A stretch of 64,000 nt of DNA from Limnanthes douglasii subsp. nivea (lineage: Eukaryota > Streptophyta > Magnoliopsida > Brassicales > Limnanthaceae). This document shows positions 44,754 to 55,326 of the stretch, piece after piece (the stretch's first letter is position 1; each line of letters begins with the position of its first letter). The translations under genes were made by a program, and so were the position numbers. The stretch covers positions 249,734,925 through 249,798,924 of the forward strand of contig JAUPFV010000001.1 in the NCBI GenBank assembly GCA_036936605.1, in the 5' to 3' direction. The notes under the pieces were generated by a model that saw only the letters and a list, made by a program, of their open reading frames with translations, made no database searches and was not told the DNA's origin.

Positions 44754-46759
44754 CTCTAAGAGTTATTGTGACGTTTTTTGAAATCAAACAGTCTCAACAT
44801 TTTCATCACATTGCTTATAATTTCTCATATTGCTTCTAGATATATGATATTTGGTCCTAGTATTTTCAAAGTATGAACGAATGACTGTCATTATCGTCTT
44901 ATGAAATGGAAAAGCAATCTTTATCTTCAGGATTCAGCTGACGGAAGTTTATATCTTATTTATGCATTGTAGTTAAAGTTGTATTCTTTGTTGTGACCTT
45001 TTTTACTTCTACAGATATGGAACAATGCCCCTAATCATTACAAAATATGTGGGATTGATTAATAAAATCTGAAAGAGAAATGATTTTTATTCTTAATAAT
45101 TGATTTGTTAAGAGCTTTATTTTTCCTAATTTGTTAATTAAATGAATTTAAAAAGAATTGGTCATTCATATGGAATTTGAAAGTTATTTGTCGTTGTTGA
45201 GGAAATACATAAAGTTGAACGAATGAATGAATTTTTTTATTGAAGCACCTGTTTTAGAATTCAAACATGGTCAAGTTATGCGTATGTCGCTCACATGCAC
45301 TCATATTTTCATTAGAAATGTTTTTATTTCATACATTCATTATAAAGTGATATTATTCATCGATCCCCAATTCGTATATAGAGTTAGATTAAATCAAAAT
45401 AATGATTATAATAACTTTTACCCTTCTCGAAAATAGGTTGGTTTTTGTATTGTATATTCTTTTCATTTCAATCTCCATTACAAATCTTGAATCAAGCTCT
45501 TCATTTTATTATTTTCTTACTTAATACTTGAAACTTTGTTTCATATCGCCATTACAAAGTTCTAAAACATATTATTTCATCCTGATTTGATCAACCATCT
45601 TTATAAAATGGAAAATAAAATGAATGCAACCCCTAGTATACGTATACACCATAAAGGCAACGAGTCATATTATGAAGGAATTATGGAACCTCTTATTCAT
45701 CACCGTAAACAAATTGAAGCCAAAATCTTTGTTATTGACCTCTCTTAGATTTTTCTATTGTTGCTTTTGAAGATTCACACAATAATTATTCTTTAGTGAT
45801 TTTTCAATCTGAATCATCGAAGGAACCAAAGGTAACATATGTTAATATTTCTATTCATGAGATTTTAAACTTACTGTAAAATCAAAGATTTAGGAAATTG
45901 ATTGTTTGAATTAAATTAAACAAAATACAGAAGGTAAAAAAACGATATGACAATATAATCTCTTAAATAAGAAAACATATATACCATTTCTCTACTCTTT
46001 TACTAATCAATCTGAGTTTTTCGCCCAACAAAATGGTTTGCTACGGTGAAAGCACTTTTTCGTAATAAAAAAATAATTGAAGGGACACGTCAGGATTTTT
46101 AAGTTTTCGATGATAAAATTTGAACTTCGTCACGGTCAAAATAGGTTTTTTCACGATGAAAATACTGAAAATTCAAATAATAATTAAACACTGGTTCATT
46201 GTCACGTCAACCAAAAGTCTTGTCGAGATAAACCTGAACATGTGCTTTTTGGAAAAAAAATATACTCTTTTGAAAAGTCACCTATCTGATCAACATGATT
46301 TTTCTTAGGGGTTTGTGGAAAATTACTACTTTCTGTAGATTTTTGCTTATTATAAATAGATAGATGGTCAGCGAGATGATTACATATCATATTCATAAAT
46401 TTCTTATTATCTTGAAAACTCAAGTTTATCAATTTTTATCAATACTTGTCAAACTCTAGTTTGAGATTTCTAGATGCTTGCATCTCAAATCACAAGAATT
46501 GTTATATTTCAAAATAGTTTTCATTGGAGGATTAAAACAATAAATGATCAAAATAATTATTTTTAGAAATCATATATAATATGTGTCTCAAGCTTCCATA
46601 CTTTTTCGATGAAAGTTCATCTTCAACTTTTGTAAGGATTTCTATACGTAATCTATGTACTTACAATAAAAATAATTAGTATCATAAAATTAGAAACAAG
46701 TACGGTCGCGAACAAAGACCAAGTTTGATTATATCAATGTTATGTAACAAACCATGCAA
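44754..46759. other. Unrecognised AT-rich DNA
   Basis: Short ORFs exist at 45227-45436, 45609-45749 and 46120-46308, but none matches a family I know and none is supported by context. Weak tokens such as MENKMNATPS at 45609 could be a remnant of another element's ORF. I report no gene here. Confidence 0.4.
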
Positions 46760-48018
46760 TATGGAAGGATAATATGACATTCTCAACGTCGATATACAAA
46801 TGTGAAGCATGTTTAAGAAGAAATGTAGATACCACTAAATATTGTATGTTTAAATAGTGTTCATAATGTGTCTATACATGTATAATTTTATCATACTAAT
46901 TAATGATATTGATGAGTCCGAATTCTGTCTGCTCCCCGAACAGGGACAGGTCGGTCCAACCTCCCCGGATACCGGACAGCTCACTTTGAATACCTAGCCT
47001 ATAAGACTGTTCGAACTATGATAAAAGTACTAAAATACCTAAACACTTCTTGACTAAGCTACTCGCTCTCCTACTTAGAGCTCATGGGTATTTTAACATG
47101 ACCCGGGTCCATTAAACATGACCCGAAAGCCTATAGGGCCCAAACATCAGGGTATAAATACCCAACCACCTGCATTAAGTATGGGTAATGAGAATTAACT
47201 GCTACCAAGCTGCTTAATTATCTCTCTACTCTCTACTCTAAACACTTAAACACCCACACACCACCATTAAACACCAACTGAAATTACCAGCCTACCCTCA
47301 GACGATTATTATCCTCACCCGATATAAATATGATTACTGAAACAAATAGGCTTATGCCATATAATTTTAAAATGAACGATTTTAATGAAGTAGATACTGT
47401 TTTGGGAATAAAGGTATTCAACAATAATGGGGGTTATGACCTAAGTCAATCATATTATATTGAGAAACTACTTGATAAGTTCAAACATCTAAAATTTAAA
47501 GAAGCGCATACGTCATTTGATCATAATTTAAAATTTGGAAAGAATGAGTGATGAGAAGTTTCTCAATCATTATACACTAGTATAATAGAAAGTTTGATGT
47601 ATGCAGCTTTATGACTTATGACTGATATTTTCTTCGTGGTAACTAAATTAAGTCAATTTACAAGTAATCCAAGTACTAACCATGTATAAAAATTTTAGAT
47701 GGAATTGGAAGGGTTTTATGGTACTAAAAGAACACCAAAAACATTTATCTTTGATATTCTAATTTTTTCAGGGATACGTAAGGGATACACATATGCAAAT
47801 TGGATCACCAGTTTAGGCGATATTAAAATTGGTTATGGGGTAAGTGCTCGCTTTTGCAGATGGTTTTGTTTCTTCCGGATTAAAGAAATAAATGTGCATA
47901 TCTCGTTCGACTATGAAGGCTAATTTCATATCATTAGCTGCAACGAGAAAATATGTTGAATGATTGAGAGATATCTTGTTGGATATGATAGTTCCAAAGT
48001 TTTATTAGAGATATTATA
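46760..48018 (+). pseudogene. Ty1/copia RT-RNase H remnant, split by a solo LTR
   Basis: After the solo LTR and one copy of its 5-bp duplication are removed, the sequence reads from the catalytic region (LYMYNFIILINDIN, where a YVDD motif is expected, so the catalytic pair is lost) into MITETNRLM, VLGIKVFNNN and DLSQSYYIEKLLDKF. Then come a stretch like SLMYA.L, KLSQFTSNPSTNH, and YTYANWITSLGDIK of RNase H. Several stops are present (for example after FGKNE at 47549). The remnant ends against the LTR at 48019. The part before 46860 is too decayed to read with confidence. Confidence 0.75.
46910..47320 (+). repeat. Solo LTR of the Tat element 2 family (411 bp)
   Basis: Homologous along its whole length to the LTRs of the element at 48696-59176 (tgatgagtccgaattc start, gacccgggtccattaaacat core, same end with the last base C instead of A). 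It has a perfect target duplication GATAT (46905-46909 and 47321-47325). No internal sequence remains, the classic product of recombination between two LTRs. It is shorter and more diverged than the other copies. Confidence 0.95.
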
Positions 48019-48361
48019 TGTCTAAGTTATGTTTGGAGGAAACTATTTCGAGAGAGAAACACGAGAAAGTTAAAGACAGAAGTTGACAAAAGTTGTAATA
48101 AAGTAATAAATGTTCATCATTTCCAAAAACATGGGTTGTTGCTTTATATAGTACAAGTGTTGGGCCCAAAAACCTCATGCTTAACCTATTTAAGGTCATT
48201 CCACCATATTATTTTACTTATTTAAACCATAATTATTATTTTATTACACAACCCTCAATATTACATATTTGTTGGGGTTCGTATAATTTTTTTTATAAAG
48301 CCAAAGTACCCTCTCATTTAACTGACCCAACTATTAATCCAAATAATTCTTTCCCATATCA
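48019..48361 (-). repeat. LTR of an inverted Tat element (element 3), 3' LTR
   Basis: On the minus strand it starts TGATATGGGAAAG right after a purine-rich gagaggctac, the same junction as in Tat element 1 (ggggggctac then TGATATGG), and ends CTTAGACA at the copia remnant. It contains a TATA box (tatataaag near 48150). The right border is firm, the left border is inferred from where the copia sequence stops. The partner LTR is outside the window. Confidence 0.7.
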
Positions 48362-48695
48362 GTAGCCTCTCAGTTCTTGCAAAGATACTCGACCGAGGAT
48401 TAAATTCGGAACACACCTCAGAGATGTCTGACCTGCTCTACTCTATGCCATTAATCGAATCAGTGACGTCATTAATCATATTGTTGATTTAATACTAATA
48501 TGACGAGTTCTATGTCTCAAATCCACGTGCCAATCATTACTTAAGAAAACAATTTCGACTGTTTGGGCCCTTGTGACTGTTAGAAACCCAAACCTCTAGC
48601 TATAAATACTCAGGCACTTCAAAATTTGGAGTTACTTGTTTTCATAACTTTAGAGAAAGAAAATTGCCTTGTAGAGAGAGAAAGAGAGTTGCATG
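48362..48695 (+). promoter_or_regulatory. Promoter and leader of element 3's antisense ORF
   Basis: Lies between element 3's LTR and its plus-strand ORF, in the same place as the promoter of the antisense ORF in Tat elements 1 and 2. TATA box tataaatact at 48601 is followed by a leader with ttagagaaagaaaa and gagagagaaagaga. The leader is cut at 48695 by the insertion of Tat element 2 and resumes at 59182. Confidence 0.6.
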
Positions 48696-49129
48696 TGATG
48701 AGTCCGAATTCAGCATGCTCCCTGGACACGGACAGATCAGTCCAAAGCCTCCGGACCGGACAGATCACTTGGACCGGACATATCACTTTGAACATTATGA
48801 CCATAGGACTGTTCGAACTATGACAAAAGTACTAAAAAACCTAAACACTTCTTGACTAAGCTACTTGCTCTCCTACTTAGAGCTCATGGGTCTTTGAACA
48901 TGACCCGGGTCCATTAAACATGACCCGAAAGCCCATAAGGGCCCAAATATTAGGCTATAAATACCCAACCACCTACATTAACTACGAATAATGAGAATTA
49001 ACTGCTACCAAGCTGCTTAATTATCTCTCTACTCTATACTCTCTACTCTAAACACTTAACACCCACACACTACCTTAAAACACCAACTGAAATTACTAGC
49101 CTGCCCTCAGGCGATTATTTTCCACACCA
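48696..49129 (+). repeat. Tat element 2, 5' LTR (434 bp)
   Basis: TGATGAGTCC start, CCACACCA end. TATA box tataaata at 48956-48963. The front part repeats a ggaccggaca-gatcac motif. Confidence 0.97.
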
Positions 49130-49150
49130 AATTGGCGACCACAGTGGGAG
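49130..49150 (+). other. Primer binding region of Tat element 2
   Basis: aattggcgaccacagtggg follows the LTR; tRNA not assigned. Confidence 0.6.
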
Positions 49151-49202
49151 GCGTGAGGTGCCTGAATCAAGCATTCAAAACCAGCTAAAAAATTATGTCC
49201 GA

Positions 49203-52200
49203 ATGAATCCGGACAACCCAGAACTACCACCAGCTTTGCTCGAAGTGGTGGGAGAGAACGATGAATACACCATCGAAGAGCGTGACCGGCTCAAGGGTGA
49301 AATAGAAGCTCTGAGGGTAGAAAAGGCCAAGATGGGCATGAAAGAAAAGTCTAAAGCATCGGTTGCTCATCACACCGATAACCCCACGGAGCATGAGTCT
49401 TCAAAAACTCATGTGAGCACCAAAAAGACTCATGCCAGTTCTAAAACGTCTCACCGGTCCAAGCCTGTGGAGAGTTCTGACTCAAGCTCAGAATCTTCTG
49501 ATAGCTCTTCGGACGATGAAGGAGTTGAAAAATCCTTATCCTCAAGCAGCAATGCGGGTCGAACTAGAAAGAAACAAAAGCAGATAAAAAAGTATTCAAG
49601 GAAAAGGGATAGACATGGAAGGATGAAGAGAAACATTGGTAAAGGGTCATCACACAGCCGGAGGCATCTGGACAAGATGCTGATGGATCCCTTTGCCTTC
49701 CATGATAAACCAGGTATCTTTGCAACTCCCAATGACGATATTGTGTTCAGTCATGGAAGGAATTGGAGGCAATCTCCATTATCTTCTAAAATTCTGTGCG
49801 GAAACCTCCCCAAGAGGTTTGACAGCACCAAAATAGAGAAGTACGATGGGAGTACTGATCCGGACAACCATCTGGAGCAATTTAAAAACTTCATGATGAA
49901 CTTTGACAACGATGATAAACTACTTTGTAGGGCATTCTCCCAATCATTCACGGGGAGTGCTCTGAAATGGTACAATAGCCTGCCTCAAGGTTGTATTAAA
50001 GATTTCGATACATTTTGGGTAGCCTTTCGAAGGCAGTTCGTAGGGAGTAAAGAGCTGAAGGGCAATGGAGACACAATAATCCATCGTGCCCAGGAACCAA
50101 ATGAGTCCTTGAAAGAATATATAAGTCGTTTCGTGAACACCAAAAATGGGTTGGCTGATTGCTTCGAACAAGTGGCAATAACATCCCTAAGGCAAGGTTT
50201 GAACCCAGGCAATCTGGCTGATTTAGTGACCAGAAAGAAGGCCATGACATGGGGAGGGTTGCTGAATCAGGTTGGCAAACAGACAAATGTTGATGAAACC
50301 AAGAAAACCAGGGTGCACAGGCAGGTGAGGTCTACCCTAGTGGCACCAACTCCAAATCAAAATCAGTCCGGGAACAAAGCAAGAGAGACCGGACAGGGGC
50401 ATGGTATGGCAAAAGCTCAGTCTCAGCTAGCAGCTCTTGCTCAGAGTCAGCAATCCAGAAACAAAAGAGGGCCATGGGTCCAACCGGAGAGGTTCGCAGA
50501 GCTCAAAGAAAGTGTGGCCACCATTTTTGATAAAACAAAGGATGAGGTGCATTACCGGAGACCGGCAACGCTGCAGTCTCCCAGAGAGCATCGCAACAAC
50601 TCTGTTTGCCAATATCACAATGATATTGGCCACACCACTGATGACTGCATAGCATTGAAACAAGAAGTTCAAAACTTGATTGAGAGGGGAAAGTTGGGAG
50701 CATACGTTAAAAGAAGAGGAGGCAACAAGCCTGACAACACTCACCGGGTTGGTCCAAGTAATGCTGCTCCGGAGGGGGCCATGGTTATAGTTGAAAGGTT
50801 TGACGTGGAATCTGAATACTTGGATCCTGATCCAACTCGAAACAGAGTGAGTGCTATTGAGGAATGTTCTAGATCGGTCTTCGGGCTCATTAAGTTTTTT
50901 GAGTCGCTTACAATTTTCGGAGGGGACACTATGACAACTCCTACTGCTTCTTCGAGGAAGAGGCATGTTCATACTTTAGCCTCCCAGCTAGAAAGAGGCA
51001 TGACATCTTATTAGTCCCCAAACTCATTCCTCTTTATTGTTTTTGATGAAGATGATTTGAGGGACATTGCTGGCCCTCATGAGGATGCTGTTGTCATAGG
51101 AGCATCTATAGGGGGTAATGAAATAAGGCGAATCCTGGTGGATACTGGAAGCTCAGCCAATATCCTTTTCCTAACCACTTACAAGAAAATGAAAAACCCA
51201 GCTGTAATTCAGAATTCGGACAGGTCAATCGTGGGCTTCACGGGTAGCTCAGCAGATGTGATCGGAGAGTTCGAAGAAGAGGTGTTGTTGGGCAAGGGCC
51301 CTTTCAAGAAAATGGTCAGAATACTCTTTATTGTGGTGGATTGTCCCACTTGCTATAATGTCATTCTAGGGAGGTCTTGGCTCTCTAGGATGCATGCAGT
51401 GGCTTCAACAGTCCACCAGTACTTGAAGTATGCTGTTCAGGGACAGGTTGGAGTCGTCTGGAGCAGCCAAAATGTTGAAAGAGAATGCTATGCTACTGCC
51501 CTGGCTCCTCGAACGCTGGGGGCAGTCCGTATTAATGAACAATAGCAGTTTGAGGGCCTTTCTGGGGGTGAGGGTGAAATTGATGACCCCAGAGAGACCC
51601 CTGGAGTATTGATACCGATCGAAGAGGTTGAAACACACTGTTTGGGAGATGGTAAAAGTGTCAAGATAGGGTCTAAGATGCCACCAACGTTGAAAAAGGA
51701 AATATTGAAGTTTTTGAAAGACCATCAGCATGTTTTTGCTTGGTGCAATGCTGATGTTACTGGGGTTCCATCAGAAGTGATATCACACCACCTGTCTGTC
51801 CGGAGAGATGTAGCTCCAGTAGTTCAAAAAAGAAGAGCTTTTTCCAAAAAAAGGCTGATGTCATTGTACAAGAGGTTGACAGACTCACAAAGATGGGGCA
51901 CATTAAGGAATCTCAATACCCTTTGTGGACTGCCAATCCTGTCTTGGTGAAAAAGAAGAATGGCAAGTGGCGCATGTGCATTGATTTCACAGATCTCAAT
52001 AGAGCTTGCCCAAAAGACTTGTATCCGGTCCCCCGGATTGATCAGTTAGTAGACTCTACCTCTGGGAACAAGTTGCTTTCCTTTATGGATGCCTTCTCCG
52101 GATACAATCAAATTCAAGTGGATCCAAAGGATCAAGAGAATACTACGTTTATCACTGACAGGGGTCTACATTGCTATAAGGTGATGCCATTTGGCTTGAA

Positions 52201-54832
52201 AAATGCTGGGGCTACTTATCAGAGGTTAGTCAACAAGGAATTTGCTGATCAAATTGGAAGAAATATGGAAGTATACATTGATGACATGATGGTGAAGAGT
52301 GTGGATGAGCAGTTGCACTTGTCCGACCTCCAACAAACTTTTGCCAACTTGGTAAAAGTAAATTTGAAATTAAACCCTGAAAAGTGCGTGTTCGGAGTGC
52401 AGTCCGGGAAGTTTCTAGGGTATATCATAAGTGAACATGGAATACAACCCGATCCGGACCAGCTCAACGCTCTATTCCAAATGGAGCCTCCTCAAAACAT
52501 TAAAGAAGTACAGCGGTTAACAGGGAGATTAGCTGCCTTAAACAGATTTATCTCAAGGTCTTCGTACAGGTGTGCTCCTTTCTTTCAAACTTTGAAGGGT
52601 GTCAAGGGATTTGATTGGACCCCACAGTGTGATGAAGCTTTCAATGAGATCAAGAAACACATGTCCTCCCCTAAAACTTTGTTTAAACCAGTCGATGGGG
52701 AGACTCTCTTCGTATATTTGGCAGTTTCAAGTTGTGCCATCAGTGTTGTGCTGGTAAGAAAGGTCGATGATCATCCCCATCCAGTGTACTAGATCAGCAA
52801 AAGCTTGATAGATGCTGAGAGTCGTTACTTGAAACTTGAAAAGTTGGCATTAGCCCTGGTGATAGCTGCAAGGAAGACGAGGCCTTATTTCCAGGCTCAT
52901 CCTATCATCGTCCAGACTTCTTTTCCCTTAAAGAATGTCCTTCAAAAAGCAGATATTTCGAGCAGAATGACTAAGTAGTCAGTAGAGTTGGGGGACTTCG
53001 ACATAGACTTTGCTCCCCGAACAGCAGTCAAAGCCCAAGCTGTGGCGGATTTTCTGGTTGAATTCCACTCCGATAGGGATTCAGAACAAGCTACTGATAT
53101 AAAAGATAAGAAAGTGTGGGTCGTCTGAACAGACGGTGGATCTAGCACTATGGGATATGGTGCATGAATATGTTTAACTTCCCCATATGGAGACAATATG
53201 TACCAGGCTATTTGTTTTGCTTTCAGGGCATCTAATAACGAGTCTGAATATGAAGCAGCTATAGCTGGGTTAAAGTTAGCCTACATTTGTGGGGCTAAGA
53301 GGGTCAAGCTGCTAAGTGACTCCCAATTGCTCATCCATCATGCCCTAGGCCAATCTGAGGCTAGAAAGGAGCAACTTGTGAAGTATTTACTCCTCCTCAA
53401 AAATGAAGCACTTAAATTTAAAGCTGTTGTCTATGAGCACATTCCCCGGGCAGAAAATGAGCTAGCAGACTCATTGGCAACCATAGCATATACGGAGTCA
53501 TATCCATGGATTCATGTGCTCGAAAGCCCCTCGATTCAACTTAGTAAGGGTAAAGAAGAGGAAAATTTTGAAATACAAGTGAAACAGCCTCAAGACTGGA
53601 GGTTTCCTCTCCTACAATATCTCTCCGATGGTGTCGTGCCCCCAGATAAGTCACAAGCCAGAACGTTGAAACACAAGGCTCGTGGTTTCATCATATTGAG
53701 AGAAGTGTTGTACAAAAAGTACTACAGTAAACCTCTCCTACGTTGTTTGGGGGATGATGAGTCACAAGTGGTCCTCTCCGAATTACATGATGGTGAGGGA
53801 TCAGTCCATTGCGGATTTAGAGCTTCAACAAGAAGAGTATTACTCTCCGGATACTATTGGCCATCAATCATGAAAGATGCTAAGGAATTGGTGAGAAGGT
53901 GTGACCCATGCCAGAGGTACAGCAATGAAATTCATGTACCAGCCATTCCTTTAGAGTCAATTTCTGAGCCCATTCCCTTTGCTCGATGGGGATTGGATTT
54001 AGTAGGGCCTCTCCCTGTGGCGTCCGGAGGGCGTAAAACTATAATTTTGGCCATAGACTACTTCTCGAAGTGGATAGAAGCAGCTCCCCTGGCAGGGACA
54101 ACATCAAAAGCTGTCATAAAGTTCATTATATCCAACATATGTTGTAGATTTGGTGTCCCACAGAAAATAACAACACACAATGGGCCACAGTTCGACAATA
54201 GAGAAATGGAAAGCTTCTGTGCCTCAAGGGGTATACAGCATTGTTTTTCTTCACCTTTCCACCCACAAGAAAATGGGCAAGTTGAAGTGGCTAATAGAAC
54301 TATACTGTCCGGTTTAAAGAAGAATCTAGAAGGGGCTACTGGGAAGTGGCCTAGTTATCTACAAGAAGTCTTGTGGGCCTACCGGACAACACCTGGGGCT
54401 GCAACACAAGAGTCACCCTTTGCCTTGGTCTATGGGATGGATGCAGTAGCCCCCATATAGAAGACCCTCCCCTCCTTTCATGTTCACAACTTCTCCGAAC
54501 ACGCTAAGGAGATGGCAATCAGAAGTCAACTCGATTTGATAGAAGAAAGACGGGTTAAAGCTCACCTTAGGGTTGCACACTATCAGGGCTTGATGAGGAG
54601 CAGGTTTGCTTCCAAAGTTAAAAGAAGAGATTTCCAACCAGGGGAAAAAGTATTAAGGAAAGTCTTCTTACACACTAAAGAAAAGCTCTTCGGAAAGCTG
54701 GCCCCAACTTGGGAGGGTCCGTATATAGTGGTTGAAAGAATCAAGCCTGGAACTTATTGGTTGGAAGACAAAGATGGCAGAGTTCTAACTCATCCTTGGA
54801 ATATTGAGCATCTCCGGATGTACTTGGAATAA
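49203..54832 (+). pseudogene. Tat element 2 gag-pol polyprotein
   Basis: One long frame from ATG 49203. Gag (to about 51010) has a Ser/His/Lys-rich N-terminal region, the capsid-like core (LCRAFSQSFTGSALKWYNSL) and a variant zinc knuckle (CQYHNDIGHTTDDC). Protease keeps LVDTGSSANIL near 51137. RT (about 51700-52800) has MDAFSGYNQIQVDPKDQ and catalytic YIDD at 52273-52284. RNase H, the second RNase H (from 53126) and integrase (to 54832) follow. Integrase keeps its zinc-binding CDPCQRY but has THNGPQF where TDNGPQF is expected, so the second catalytic Asp is His. Stops are at 51012, 51543, 52790, 52976, 53126, 53165 and 54458; a -1 shift lies in the A-run near 51850. Confidence 0.95.
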
Positions 54833-55326
54833 CACTTGTGTAAATATTTACTTGTTTAAACATCCATGTAAATATTTGGGGGCATACTCTTTCCTCCCTG
54901 GTGGCACATGGAGGTTTTAATGAGGTGTCCGGTTGGTTGAATAAAGTTCGATGCCTTCTTAAAAAATTTCTAAGTGTTTTTAAAGTTTTATCCCTTGTCA
55001 TACTATCCGGACTGAAATATCTAAGGGCTATTTAAACTCTAGCCGGAGAATTTAAACACTCTCACAATACAACAACTAAAGGCTTCTTAAACTCTGGCTA
55101 TCAAAATTAAAACGAACACAATGAAAGAAGATGATGGTTGTACAGAACAGAGATATTCATTGAGATAAACAACTTAAAATTTCCTTGGCCTTCCAAGGAC
55201 TTTTAAATAGTCAAGATACAACACAAAAAACCTGTTCGGTCGAGCACCGGACACCATTACAAAAAGAGTACCTTGGCCTTCCAAGGACTTTAGTTTGAAT
55301 GAAAAATAAACAAAGTAGATTGTAGG
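54833..55326. other. Spacer between convergent pol and antisense ORF of Tat element 2
   Basis: Non-coding. It contains gcacatggaggttttaatga, conserved with Tat element 1, and two copies of ccttggccttccaaggactt (55179 and 55270), a near-palindrome that may act in 3'-end formation of either transcript. Confidence 0.65.

Noticed and set aside
49451..50972. Minus-strand ORFs of up to 181 codons opposite gag
   Set aside because: Shadow frames of the gag reading frame; no conserved motif.
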